Shown one piece after another: positions 36,153 to 44,011 of a stretch of 64,000 nucleotides of DNA (positions within the stretch are counted from its first letter, which is position 1; the number at the start of each line of letters is the position of its first letter). Below the pieces are notes generated by a model that was not told where the DNA came from, searched no databases, and was given only the letters and a program-made list of their open reading frames with translations. The DNA is taken from positions 39,422 through 103,421 of the forward strand of contig CACYPS010000010.1 of NCBI GenBank assembly GCA_902776305.1. The letters run 5' to 3'. This stretch comes from an uncultured Lachnospiraceae bacterium (lineage in GTDB: Bacteria > Bacillota > Clostridia > Lachnospirales > Lachnospiraceae). The position numbers and the translations under genes are program-made.

Positions 36153-37574
36153 ATGACAGATAATTTTGATAACAAAGACAAGAACGAAATCCGGGATACG
36201 GAGAAGAAAAAAGACCGCTATTGCAGCATATGTCACAGGCCGGAAAGCGTAACCGGTCCGCTTGTGACACTCACATCGGATATGTGTGTGTGCAATGATT
36301 GTATGCACAAGGCAGTCGACTACATGAATAACGGCGGTCTCGACTACAGTTCCCTCTTACAGGGGCTTTCCAATATTCCCGGTCTTTCTTTTTTAAACCT
36401 CGGAGGAAATCAGGCTCCCGCACCCAAAAAGAAAAAGGAGGAGCAGCCGGAAATCCGTTTTTCAATGAAAGATATTCAGCCCCCGCATAAAATCAAAACG
36501 ATGCTTGACCGTTATGTTGTCGGTCAGGAGCGCGCCAAGAGAATTATCTCAGTCGGCGTTTATAATCATTATAAGAGGATTATTGCCGAACAGCGGGCCG
36601 AGGAGCGGGCGAAGAAGGAAGCCGGTAAGATACCGGATCCGAATGTGCCGATGCCGGTAGAAATTCAGAAATCCAATATGCTCATGATAGGTCCGACGGG
36701 AAGCGGCAAGACGTATCTTGTACAGACATTGGCACGGCTTCTCGATGTGCCGCTGGCTATCACGGACGCCACATCCCTGACTGAGGCAGGATATATCGGA
36801 GATGATATCGAAAGCGTTGTCTCCAAGCTTCTTGCAAATGCAGATAATGATGTGGAGAGAGCGGAGCACGGCATTATTTTCATTGATGAAATTGATAAGA
36901 TCGCAAAGAAGCGCAACACGAATCAGCGTGATGTCAGTGGTGAGGCCGTACAGCAGGGAATGCTGAAGCTTCTTGAGGGAGCTGAAATCGAAGTGCCGGT
37001 AGGAGCGTCCAGCAAAAACGCTATGGTACCTCTCAAGAGAGTCAATACAAAAAATATTCTCTTCATCTGCGGCGGTGCATTTCCGGATCTCGAGACGATC
37101 ATCAAGGAGAGGCTCAATAAACGCAGCTCGATCGGTTTCCAGGCTGATCTGAAGGATAAATACGATAAGGATCCTGATATTCTCCAGAAGGTCACTGTGG
37201 AAGATCTGAGAAAATTCGGTATGATTCCGGAGTTTCTGGGACGACTCCCCATTATTTTCTCACTGCAGAGCCTGAGCGAGGATATGCTCGTGAGGATCCT
37301 ACATGAGCCGCAGAACGCTATTCTCAGGCAGTATGAGGCGCTTCTGGAGCTCGACGAGGTCAAGCTTGAGTTCGAGGACGAGGCTCTGAGGGCGATAGCG
37401 CGGAAGGCCCTGGAACGTGATACCGGTGCCCGCGCACTGAGATCCATCATTGAAGAGTTCATGATGGATATTATGTACGAAATACCGAAAGACGACAGTA
37501 TCGGCCGTGTTATAATAACAAAGGAATATATAGAGCATACAGGCGGACCGAAGATTATGCTCAGGGGACAGTGA
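36153..37574 (+). CDS. clpX: ClpX, ATPase subunit of the Clp protease
   Basis: ClpX unfolds substrates and feeds them to ClpP in the cytosol. The 473-residue protein has the N-terminal zinc-binding domain (Cys24, Cys27, Cys47, Cys50; an extra Cys45), Walker A GPTGSGKT (180-187), Walker B IIFIDEID (241-248), the RSSIGFQAD loop whose IGF (327-329) docks on ClpP, and the C-terminal FMMDIMYEIP region. The ATG at 36153 follows GGAGG (36143-36147); the longer open frame upstream runs through the terminator. The zinc domain is followed by a Lys-rich linker (PAPKKKKEEQ). The last 47 bases, including the stop, form the first unit of a tandem repeat. clpP is not in the window. Confidence 0.95.
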   Translation: MTDNFDNKDKNEIRDTEKKKDRYCSICHRPESVTGPLVTLTSDMCVCNDCMHKAVDYMNNGGLDYSSLLQGLSNIPGLSFLNLGGNQAPAPKKKKEEQPEIRFSMKDIQPPHKIKTMLDRYVVGQERAKRIISVGVYNHYKRIIAEQRAEERAKKEAGKIPDPNVPMPVEIQKSNMLMIGPTGSGKTYLVQTLARLLDVPLAITDATSLTEAGYIGDDIESVVSKLLANADNDVERAEHGIIFIDEIDKIAKKRNTNQRDVSGEAVQQGMLKLLEGAEIEVPVGASSKNAMVPLKRVNTKNILFICGGAFPDLETIIKERLNKRSSIGFQADLKDKYDKDPDILQKVTVEDLRKFGMIPEFLGRLPIIFSLQSLSEDMLVRILHEPQNAILRQYEALLELDEVKLEFEDEALRAIARKALERDTGARALRSIIEEFMMDIMYEIPKDDSIGRVIITKEYIEHTGGPKIMLRGQ

Positions 37575-37719
37575 AATATAGAGCACACAGACGGACCGAA
37601 AATTATGCTCAGGGGATAGTGAAATATAAAGCACACAGGCGGACCGAAGACTATGCTCAGAGGACTGTGAAATATAGAGTACACAGGCGGACCGAAGATC
37701 ATGCTCAGGGGACAGTGAA
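37528..37719 (+). repeat. 48-bp x 4 tandem repeat over the clpX stop codon
   Basis: Unit starts at 37528, 37576, 37624 and 37672 are exactly 48 bp apart. Copy 1 encodes the last 15 residues of ClpX (ending GGPKIMLRGQ, then stop). Copies 2-4 are downstream, in the same frame, and each still ends in a stop codon. Each unit can fold: in copy 1 GAGCATA pairs with TATGCTC. Copies differ by a few bases. Confidence 0.92.
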
Positions 37720-37764
37720 ATAAAGGAACACGAATATATTTGTAAGTAAAGACAGGAGGAAGTT

Positions 37765-38325
37765 ATGGCAGAAGATTTTTTCGGCGAATTAGGCAAATCG
37801 ATATCCAGGGCAACACAGCAGGCTGTTGATAAGACGAGTGTATTTATCGAGAGAACTAAGATTACTGCTCAGATTTCCGGTGAGCAGAAAGAGATTGATA
37901 AGCTTTATCAGAGAATAGGAGAGATTGTTTACCGCAAAGTGAAGATGGGAGAAATGGAGTACGACCCGGAGTTTGCCCCGATTATTCATGACATTGATGC
38001 TCACACAAATCAGGTCACGACATATAAGAGAACCCTTGCAGATGTGAGAAAAATGAAAATATGTGAGAGCTGCGGATCGGTCATCGCCATGGATGTTGCA
38101 TTCTGCCCGAAGTGCGGAGCACCCGCACCTATTGTGCCGCAATCACCGGCAGTGCAGAATCCGGCAGCAGCACAGAATCCGGCAGCAGTACACAATCCGA
38201 CAGCAGCACAGAATATGTCTGAAGCGCAGGATTCGACAGCAGCGAGGAGCAACGAGAACAATTTATATGAAGCGGCCGGACAGTCTCAGGGCGCTTCTGC
38301 TCAGGGGAGTGAACCGGAAGAATGA
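37765..38325 (+). CDS. Zinc-ribbon protein with coiled coil and Ala/Asn-rich tail
   Basis: 186 residues. Residues 1-90 look helical (ISRATQQAVDKTSVFIERTK...EQKEIDKLYQRIGEIVYRKV). A C4 zinc ribbon follows at about 94-114 (CESCG...CPKCG), then a low-complexity tail with PAAAQN-type repeats. This arrangement is common among small Firmicutes proteins of unknown role, and I do not recognise a specific function. GGAGG lies just upstream of the ATG. The stop overlaps the next start (ATGA), so it is cotranslated with the LspA-like gene. Confidence 0.75.
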   Translation: MAEDFFGELGKSISRATQQAVDKTSVFIERTKITAQISGEQKEIDKLYQRIGEIVYRKVKMGEMEYDPEFAPIIHDIDAHTNQVTTYKRTLADVRKMKICESCGSVIAMDVAFCPKCGAPAPIVPQSPAVQNPAAAQNPAAVHNPTAAQNMSEAQDSTAARSNENNLYEAAGQSQGASAQGSEPEE

Positions 38326-38792
38326 AGTGGCTTATATTTTCATATATACTGTTTTTGATAGACTACAGGACGAAGAGAGAGGCTGAAGCGAGACTTAAGG
38401 TCGGCGCAAAGCCGGTTCCGGTTGCCGACGGAAGACTGCTGCTCCGCAGAGTCAGCAATAAAGGGATGGCCGGCGGTTTTCTGCCCGAAAAATCCGAAAA
38501 GGTTCGTTTGGCAGCATCTGCAGCCGGCGCCCTGATAGCGCTGAGCTTTCTGTGTGAGATTCCCAGAAAGAGAAGATTTTTCTCGAAGGCCGGATTGGCT
38601 CTGCTTACGGCGGGAGCGGCCGGGAACCTTTACGATCGTTGGACGAGAGACAGTGTAACGGACTTTTTGAGTATCGGAGACGGGGAAGGAAAGCCTTCAA
38701 AGGCTGTCTTCAATCTGGCGGATGTCATGATTTTGGCCGGAGGGATGCTTCTTATTCCCACAAAATTGTTCGATGGCGGTAAGAAACGCTGA
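38322..38792 (+). CDS. Signal peptidase II-like (LspA family) protein, divergent
   Basis: 156 residues with about four hydrophobic segments and LspA motifs in the right order: LIDYRTKREAEARL (compare the N-terminal DQxTK), SNKGMAGGFL (compare NxGAAFG), GAAGNLYDRWTRDSVTDFL (first catalytic Asp in NLYDR) and FNLADVMILAG (second Asp). LspA cleaves lipoprotein signal peptides in the membrane. The motifs are diverged but both aspartates are kept, so activity is possible; a housekeeping lspA probably exists elsewhere. The gene overlaps the zinc-ribbon gene by 4 bases. Confidence 0.65.
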   Translation: MKWLIFSYILFLIDYRTKREAEARLKVGAKPVPVADGRLLLRRVSNKGMAGGFLPEKSEKVRLAASAAGALIALSFLCEIPRKRRFFSKAGLALLTAGAAGNLYDRWTRDSVTDFLSIGDGEGKPSKAVFNLADVMILAGGMLLIPTKLFDGGKKR

Positions 38793-38870
38793 CGCTGTGA
38801 TGGTTCATAGGATTTATAGCGGGCGTCGAGCCTGCGCTATCGGACATTTGACAAAGTGATAAAAAAGGTA

Positions 38871-38899
38871 TTGACGCGGCATGAATTATGAAGTATAAT
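38871..38899 (+). promoter_or_regulatory. Promoter of tRNA-Leu
   Basis: TTGACG (38871-38876) and TATAAT (38894-38899) with a 17-bp spacer, 30 bp before the tRNA. This is the best promoter match in the window. Confidence 0.8.
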
Positions 38900-38929
38900 T
38901 CTTTTTGTTGACGCGAGAGCGTCCAAAAT

Positions 38930-39015
38930 GCAGGAATGGCGGAATTGGCAGACGCGCAGGCTTCAGGTGCCTGTTCTATTCGGTTAGAGTGAGGGTTCAA
39001 GTCCCTTTTCCTGCA
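38930..39015 (+). tRNA. tRNA-Leu (CAG anticodon)
   Basis: An 86-nt class II tRNA. The acceptor stem is GCAGGAA/TTCCTGC with discriminator A39015, the anticodon arm is CAGGC-TTCAGGT-GCCTG (anticodon CAG), and there is a long variable arm typical of leucine tRNAs and a GGTTCAAGTCC T-arm. CCA is not encoded. Its 3' end is the integration site of the elements that follow. Confidence 0.96.
38999..39015 (+). other. att copy 1 (tRNA-Leu 3' end)
   Basis: The 17 bases at the end of the tRNA recur exactly at 49352-49368, and 15 of them again at 53708-53722. This is the expected footprint of a tyrosine recombinase that uses the T-arm/acceptor end of a tRNA gene as attB. Confidence 0.85.
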
Positions 39016-39030
39016 TATAAATTCATCAAG

Positions 39031-39062
39031 TGCTATCCGGGGTCGTCTGGATAGCATTTTTT
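39031..39062 (+). terminator. Terminator following tRNA-Leu
   Basis: TGCTATCC (39031-39038) pairs with GGATAGCA (39049-39056), followed by six T. Similar terminators follow att copies 2 and 3, so each element seems to bring its own tRNA terminator. Confidence 0.85.
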
Positions 39063-39130
39063 GTTGTATTTATGCGAAAAACTGAACTTTCATTTGTGTT
39101 GACTTGTGTCGTCTTGCGTCATCAAAATTC

Positions 39131-39182
39131 ACGAGTACAACACTAAAGTGTTGTACTCGTGTTGTACTCATGTTGTACTAAA
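39131..39182. repeat. 11-bp direct repeats and palindrome at the left end of element 1
   Basis: GTTGTACTCGT recurs at 39150, 39161 and (partly) 39172 with an 11-bp period. The first copy is also inverted at 39131-39143, giving a 13-bp perfect palindrome with a TAAA loop. Two copies of the same 11-mer family occur near the other end of the element at 49295-49316. This layout is that of arm-type integrase or excisionase binding sites. Confidence 0.7.
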
Positions 39183-39229
39183 ACCGTGTGTTGTATGAAC
39201 AACACTTACAATTCTGGATTGTACTAAAA

Positions 39230-39270
39230 AAAATACAAAAAAAGTCCCCGGCTATTGAAGCCGGGGCTTT
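39230..39270 (-). terminator. Terminator of the XRE-like regulator gene
   Basis: An 8-bp GC-rich stem (39246-39253/39259-39266) with A-rich sequence on its left, which reads as a T-run on the minus strand. It lies just past the stop of the minus-strand gene. The right side is also T-rich, so it may work both ways. Confidence 0.8.
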
Positions 39271-39271
39271 T

Positions 39272-39970
39272 TCATTTTCTCTTCTGGTTATATCTTCTAA
39301 TGTCTTGCAGTGATTCCTGAATACTCAACATGAGGATTAACGGGAGCTTGTCAAGATCGAGACCGGCAATGGTTGCGTATTGTCCCAAAAGAAAGACGTT
39401 TCCCTCAGCATCTATACTATCATGAAAACCGGTGGTCACTCCTGTAATTATACCGGGATCAGTAAGGTATGAATGCAAGTCTCGCAAAAGCGATAGCTTT
39501 ACATTGGCTATGTGATCCGGATCACCATTACCATATGATTCAATATCTGCAAGTAGGATATTGAGAGCGTCTATTACTTCTGGACGCTTGTGCAGCAGCG
39601 TTCTTACAGTCCCATCATTCAGGCCGGTTAGTTCCTGAATCTCTTTTTCTTCGTGTGTAGGTGTATCTAAGTAGCCCATCAGGTAATCAGCAGAGCAGTT
39701 GAAGAATCTGCAATACCAGTCCAGAAATTCTACTTTTAGCGGTGATTCTTTCTTAATGTCGCGCGATATTTTTTGACGAGTGCTCTCTATCAAACCTTCT
39801 TTAGTTTCTTTAGCTCCAGGTGTCAAAGGTACTATACCGGAATTAACAAATTCCATTGCAAGCACACGGGGCAAGTTCTCGATACTCTTGTACTTTATGC
39901 CCTTTTGGGAGCAGAGGAAAACAAGCCTTTTCACGAAATTGCAATCAGTACAAATATGTTCTGAATTCAT
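39272..39970 (-). CDS. XRE/CI-like repressor-type regulator of element 1
   Basis: 232 residues. The N-terminal 110 residues look like a helix-turn-helix repressor domain: an early helix (VKRLVFLCSQKGIKYKSIE), a loop with GIVPLTPGAKETKEG, then VEFLDWYCRFFNCSADYLMG, the conserved third part of XRE-type domains in element repressors. The C-terminal half (LTGLNDGTVRTLLHKRP...) is unknown. AAGGAG lies just upstream on the minus strand. It is transcribed divergently from the excisionase-like and primase genes, as expected for a switch controlling excision and replication. Confidence 0.65.
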   Translation of the reverse strand: MNSEHICTDCNFVKRLVFLCSQKGIKYKSIENLPRVLAMEFVNSGIVPLTPGAKETKEGLIESTRQKISRDIKKESPLKVEFLDWYCRFFNCSADYLMGYLDTPTHEEKEIQELTGLNDGTVRTLLHKRPEVIDALNILLADIESYGNGDPDHIANVKLSLLRDLHSYLTDPGIITGVTTGFHDSIDAEGNVFLLGQYATIAGLDLDKLPLILMLSIQESLQDIRRYNQKRK

Positions 39971-40254
39971 TTTTTCATCTCCTTTTCAGTACAATACTCA
40001 GGACAAAAATGCTCTAAAAACTGTTGTTTTATTTTACTATATTCGGTAGTATATGCGCAAGACGGCAGTACAAGAAAGGAGATGATTAAAAAAGATGAAA
40101 AAAGCACTTGACAGCAATTATATGTTACTAAGGGCTACTTCGCTTTACAATATTCCACAATTTTGGATAATTTAGTAATTTTTTACACAAAACCATAAAA
40201 ATGTGCGATTGATATAATAAGAAGCAGTAAACCACAAGAAAGGGGGTACAGGGC
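39971..40254. promoter_or_regulatory. Divergent control region of element 1
   Basis: This AT-rich 284-bp gap separates the repressor-like gene (minus) from the excisionase-like gene (plus). On the plus strand an extended -10 (TGATATAAT, TATAAT at 40213-40218) has no good -35. Near 40035-40060 a partly palindromic ACTATATTCGGTAGTATA could be an operator. GAAAGGGGG lies before the 40255 start. Confidence 0.5.
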
Positions 40255-40464
40255 ATGAATAAAACACGTTCAACAGGAAATACGGATGCGGTTCTTTTAG
40301 ATCAAGCAACGCTTTATCAGTACCTGAACTGTGGGCGTCAAACAGCAAAGCGGATCGCTGAAGAAGCCGGGGCGGTGCAAAAATTCGGTCGTACTGTCCG
40401 ATATTACAAGCCGGCGATTGATGCGTATTTGGCTAATCGGTGCAGCGAACAGGCGGTGAAGTGA
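40255..40464 (+). CDS. Small excisionase-like DNA-binding protein
   Basis: 69 residues with a winged-helix HTH_17/excisionase pattern: LLDQATLYQYLNCGRQTAKRIAEEAGAVQKFGRTVRYYKPAIDAYL, where the GRTVRYYKPAID segment is the wing and final helix. Such proteins bend DNA for excision or regulate element genes. AAAGGGGG precedes the ATG. It is the first gene after the divergent control region, 10 bp before the primase/helicase gene. Confidence 0.7.
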   Translation: MNKTRSTGNTDAVLLDQATLYQYLNCGRQTAKRIAEEAGAVQKFGRTVRYYKPAIDAYLANRCSEQAVK

Positions 40465-40474
40465 GGCGGCATAA

Positions 40475-42514
40475 ATGAGCGAACTAATAGAATACTTACA
40501 AGCTCTTAACCCGTCAGCATTGAACTATTCGGAGTGGGTGCAATGCGGTATGGCCCTTAAACAAGAGGGCTTTCCTGTAAGCGTCTGGGATGATTGGAGC
40601 GCACGAGATGCGGCAAGGTACAAGCCGGGCGAATGTGCGCGGAAGTGGGACACGTTCACCGGATCAGGAAATATTATAACAGGCGGCACAATATACCAGA
40701 TGTGCAAAGACCGGGGATTATTGCCAGATGTGAGAGATGGCTTTCTGAATTGGGATGCTGCATTTATAGCGGATGGTCGCGCGGATCACGAACAGGCCGA
40801 CACATGGAAGCCAGGGCAAGAAGTCCGGAGATACCTTGAAACACTTTTCAAACCTTCCGACCTGATAAGCATTGTCACTAAGAGCATTCAGGATAAAGAC
40901 GGGAAATATAAACCATGCAATACCGGAAACACGTTTAGGGTGTCGGAGCTGCTGGATAAGCTTTCAAGATACGGTGATGACATCGGGGCTTCGATCGGAG
41001 ATTATAACCAAAAAGCCGGCGCGTGGGTGCGCTTTAATCCGGTAGACGGTCAAGGGGTAAAGAATACCAATGTAACAGAATACCGGTATGCATTAGTTGA
41101 GAGCGACACGCTTTCAATCAGTGAACAAAAAGATCTGATTAAGAAGCTCAACCTTCCGATAGCTGCATTGGTTCATTCAGGCGGCAAAAGTTTACATGCT
41201 ATCGTTCACATCGATGCACCAGACTATGAAACGTACAAGACACGAGTGAAAGAGCTATACAGGATTTGCAAAGAAAACGGGCTTGAGATCGATGAACAGA
41301 ATAAAAACCCGTCCAGGCTTTCAAGGCTTCCGGGCTGTGATCGGAACGGCAACCGGCAGCGGATCATAGAAAAGAACACGGGGGCTGAATCGTGGGCCGC
41401 ATGGGAGAAGTCACGAAACGCAACCGGCAAAGCAGAGAAAAAGCCGCCGACACTGAAACCCATCTCAGCACTTGACCTGAATGCACTTGAAATCCCTGAT
41501 ATACGATGGATTACAAAAGAGCTTCTTCCTGAAGGTGTGGCTTTACTGTCAGCACCACCAAAAAGCTACAAGTCATTTATGATGTTGGATTTATGCATTG
41601 AGGTCTGCAAGGGTGGTTCATTCATGAATCACGAATGTAATAAAAGCCACGTGTTATATCTCGATCTGGAATCAGGAAAGAGGCGACCACGTGACCGATT
41701 AAAAAAGATACTCAACGGAGAGCTGCCACCAGAAGGGCTTTACATCTTAACCGGCGAGGACGATGTGAGGCGGATCGGGCAAGGCTTCGAGGATCAGATT
41801 ACGGAGCTACTGAACCATGATACAGAACTGAGATTGATTATTATTGACGTTCTGAAAATGATCAGGCCAGAAGCGAAACGGGGGCAACTGTCCTATGATG
41901 CAGACTATGAACTCATTAAACCATTATCCGATATTGCTAAATCATTTCCGGGCTTGTGTATAGTGGCGGTCACTCACGACAGGAAAATGAAGGATGTTTC
42001 AGACTGGACAAACAATTTATCAGGAAGTACAGGTTTAACAGGCGCCGTTGATGTAATCATGAGAATTGACAAGGACAAGCGCGACAGTGAAGAAAGCACG
42101 TTACTGATTACAGGCCGAGACGTGGAACCGCAAGCATTGCAGATGAAATTCGATAAAGATTCTATGCGGTGGCAATGTCTGGGGACTCGTGAGAGTATCA
42201 ATAAAAAGCGGTTCCGGGATGACTATTCAAGAAATCCGATTATTCAAACCATAAAAAAAGGGCTTGAAATGGAGAACGGCACATATTGCGCGACAGCTTC
42301 CGACATGGTAACGGCATCGGTATTCTGGGGGTGTGCTATCCATGATACACCACGAAAAATCACAAGCGAGATAGAGAGATACAAAACGATGCTCGCTCAT
42401 GATGGGATCACATTTAAGCGGTCAAGGACAGGCGGCAAAAGGATATACACATTCACTCAAACTACAATAGATGATTTGATGGGTGGATGGGATGAGTTAA
42501 CAGAAAAAGAATAA
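40475..42514 (+). CDS. Element replication protein: primase-like plus RepA-type helicase
   Basis: 679 residues in three parts. Residues 1-80 match a PriCT-type domain (NYSEWVQCGMALKQEGF...WDTFTGSG). Residues 160-310 resemble a primase-like domain (EYRYALVESDTLSISEQ, ALVHSGGKSLHAIVHIDAP, NPSRLSRLPG). Residues 340-560 are a RecA/RepA-type ATPase: Walker A SAPPKSYKS near 365-373, acidic strand LRLIIIDVLKMI (Walker B), and CIVAVTHDRK. A winged-helix-like C terminus ends the protein. It should prime and unwind the excised element. GAGGCGGC precedes the ATG. Iteron-like repeats lie directly downstream. Confidence 0.75.
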   Translation: MSELIEYLQALNPSALNYSEWVQCGMALKQEGFPVSVWDDWSARDAARYKPGECARKWDTFTGSGNIITGGTIYQMCKDRGLLPDVRDGFLNWDAAFIADGRADHEQADTWKPGQEVRRYLETLFKPSDLISIVTKSIQDKDGKYKPCNTGNTFRVSELLDKLSRYGDDIGASIGDYNQKAGAWVRFNPVDGQGVKNTNVTEYRYALVESDTLSISEQKDLIKKLNLPIAALVHSGGKSLHAIVHIDAPDYETYKTRVKELYRICKENGLEIDEQNKNPSRLSRLPGCDRNGNRQRIIEKNTGAESWAAWEKSRNATGKAEKKPPTLKPISALDLNALEIPDIRWITKELLPEGVALLSAPPKSYKSFMMLDLCIEVCKGGSFMNHECNKSHVLYLDLESGKRRPRDRLKKILNGELPPEGLYILTGEDDVRRIGQGFEDQITELLNHDTELRLIIIDVLKMIRPEAKRGQLSYDADYELIKPLSDIAKSFPGLCIVAVTHDRKMKDVSDWTNNLSGSTGLTGAVDVIMRIDKDKRDSEESTLLITGRDVEPQALQMKFDKDSMRWQCLGTRESINKKRFRDDYSRNPIIQTIKKGLEMENGTYCATASDMVTASVFWGCAIHDTPRKITSEIERYKTMLAHDGITFKRSRTGGKRIYTFTQTTIDDLMGGWDELTEKE

Positions 42515-42674
42515 CAGGCACGACAGGCACGACAGGCACAACAGGCACAACCGTCATAAACGGCAAATAGTGACGGTTGTGTGACGGTTGCAAATAGTAA
42601 CAGGCACAGTCATTTTAATTGAATTTATGCGGTGTTTCGGCATTGAGTGACGGTTGTGCCTATTGTGACGGTAT
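42514..42674. repeat. Iteron-like repeats after the replication gene (candidate origin)
   Basis: ACAGGCAC occurs at 42514, 42523, 42532 and 42541 (period 9) and again at 42600. GTGACGGT(T/A) occurs at 42570, 42581, 42647 and 42665, with its inverse AACCGTCA at 42549-42556. Clustered direct repeats beside a Rep/primase gene suggest a replication origin. Confidence 0.6.
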
Positions 42675-42696
42675 ATATAGAAAAAGGAGTAAAACC

Positions 42697-43023
42697 ATGA
42701 AAGAACATTACAAATTGAATTTGAACTTATTCGCTATTGACGTTCCTGAAACAGTGAAGGAGTTTAACGAGGACAATGAAAAGCTGTGGCGCGTACCGGA
42801 TGCAACAAGCTCCGAGCTTTTTCAGGCGGTTTATCTGAAGGGCATCGAAAAGAGCATTGATGAAATCCTGGCACACATGGAAGAGGATGATTTTATCCTT
42901 GCGATGAATGCTATTCGGTTCAGTGAGAATCATCTGGAAGATATGAAAGACACCATGAAAAGCATTAACAATTCATTGGAGAGCATCGCTGCAAGCCTGA
43001 AGCTGATAGCCGGGAGAGTGTGA
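42697..43023 (+). CDS. Hypothetical protein of element 1
   Basis: 108 residues starting MKEHYKLNLNLFAIDVPETV. AAAGGAG at 42684-42689 supports this ATG over the upstream start that runs through the repeat region. The protein is mostly helical and charged (GIEKSIDEILAHMEEDDFIL, ENHLEDMKDTMKSINNSLES). It has no Cys, signal or transmembrane segment. I do not recognise the family. It lies just after the candidate origin, so a role in element maintenance is possible but unproven. Confidence 0.6.
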   Translation: MKEHYKLNLNLFAIDVPETVKEFNEDNEKLWRVPDATSSELFQAVYLKGIEKSIDEILAHMEEDDFILAMNAIRFSENHLEDMKDTMKSINNSLESIAASLKLIAGRV

Positions 43024-43150
43024 CCGGTGTTGTATCCGGTGTTGCACATCGGTCAATGTTCCGCATGAATTCAAGCAATGCGGATAAAAGCGAATTAACC
43101 GCCACGAAACTCGACTAAACCCAACTGCTTATGTGTGAGGAACTGGAACG

Positions 43151-43459
43151 ATGATGAACGATGAAACCATGACAAACCATGACGCAAAACGGCGAATGAA
43201 CCCGGCAAGCCTTGCAAACCTGGTACCGAACACCAAGCGCACACATGAGCAGTTGTCTCAGATGGGAAAGAAGGGCGGCAAGGCTTCCGGACAGGTCCGG
43301 AGAGATCAGAAAAAGGAAGCTACCACAATCGTTATCGAAACGGTAGAGGGTGATGTCTTCCGGGTGAAGGGACGGACACCGGAAGCCGCCGCCGCTGCTG
43401 CTGCAGAGCTGGAAACAGCTCTCTATCTGGAGTGGAAAAAGGCACACGGGATTGATTGA
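43151..43459 (+). CDS. Small KGG-motif hypothetical protein of element 1
   Basis: 102 residues (ATG at 43151 or 43154). The centre THEQLSQMGKKGGKASGQVR resembles small basic KGG-type peptides; an Ala-rich helix (RTPEAAAAAAAELETAL) follows. No known catalytic motif. The start region contains a 10-bp tandem doublet (AAACCATGAC twice). Function unknown. Confidence 0.5.
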   Translation: MMNDETMTNHDAKRRMNPASLANLVPNTKRTHEQLSQMGKKGGKASGQVRRDQKKEATTIVIETVEGDVFRVKGRTPEAAAAAAAELETALYLEWKKAHGID

Positions 43460-43789
43460 GCAATGTTAGCATTTGTTAGCATTTCTGCAATATTCGTACA
43501 TCATAAAAGGGACTGAAAGCACGATATACCCCGATAAACCCCGATAGGATACCGGAGAAAGTGAGGAAAATGCATGGAAGAGGCAAGGCCGCCGCCGTGG
43601 TGGTCGTGATCCGGACGGGATCAGGGCAAAACGTCACTAAACGTCACTCATTAACAGTTACAGAAAATATTTATTACATGGTGGAAATGTAGACAAAAGT
43701 AGACAGGTTGTAATGTTGTCAACAGGCCTTGCCGGCTGTGGTTCCCCGGCAAGGTCCGCACACAAACAAAATTGAAAGTGAGGTATAAA
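43460..43789. other. Gap with four private 10-bp tandem doublets and a 9-bp stem-loop
   Basis: No convincing gene in 330 bp. Four different sequences are each tandemly doubled with a 10-bp period: GTTAGCATTT at 43465/43475, CCCCGATA at 43531/43541, AACGTCACT at 43630/43640, and GTAGACA at 43689/43699. A stem-loop follows, CCTTGCCGG (43727-43735) with CCGGCAAGG (43746-43754). A 40-codon ORF at 43570 lacks a properly spaced ribosome site. Confidence 0.6.
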
Positions 43790-43993
43790 ATGTCTGAATA
43801 TAGAATGATGGCTTTAACTGAGGAAGAGGCAGCGGCATTTAAAGAAATGCTTGCAGATTATGCCGAAATGAAGGAAGAGCGCGAAAAGAAGGGAAAATCC
43901 GGGAGAATGACGAAGGAAGAGATTATGTCTGAAAAGGACACGCTGAGACGTCAGAAGCTTATACGCGAGAATATGGACCTTTTTAAAAACTAA
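43790..43993 (+). CDS. Small charged hypothetical protein
   Basis: 67 residues starting MSEYRMMALTEEEAAAF; GTGAGGT at 43776-43782 supports this ATG. It is highly charged and helical (FKEMLADYAEMKEEREKKGK...SEKDTLRRQKLIRENMDLFKN). It lies 18 bp before the next gene and is probably cotranscribed. No recognised family. Confidence 0.55.
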   Translation: MSEYRMMALTEEEAAAFKEMLADYAEMKEEREKKGKSGRMTKEEIMSEKDTLRRQKLIRENMDLFKN

Positions 43994-44011
43994 AGAGGGG
44001 AGACAGACATT

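Noticed and set aside
40475-42514. Relaxase
   Set aside because: No HUH or MOB motifs; the motifs fit a primase-like domain and a RepA-type ATPase.
43570-43692. 40-codon ORF in element 1
   Set aside because: The only purine-rich site touches the ATG and the frame crosses two of the tandem doublets; product not recognisable.
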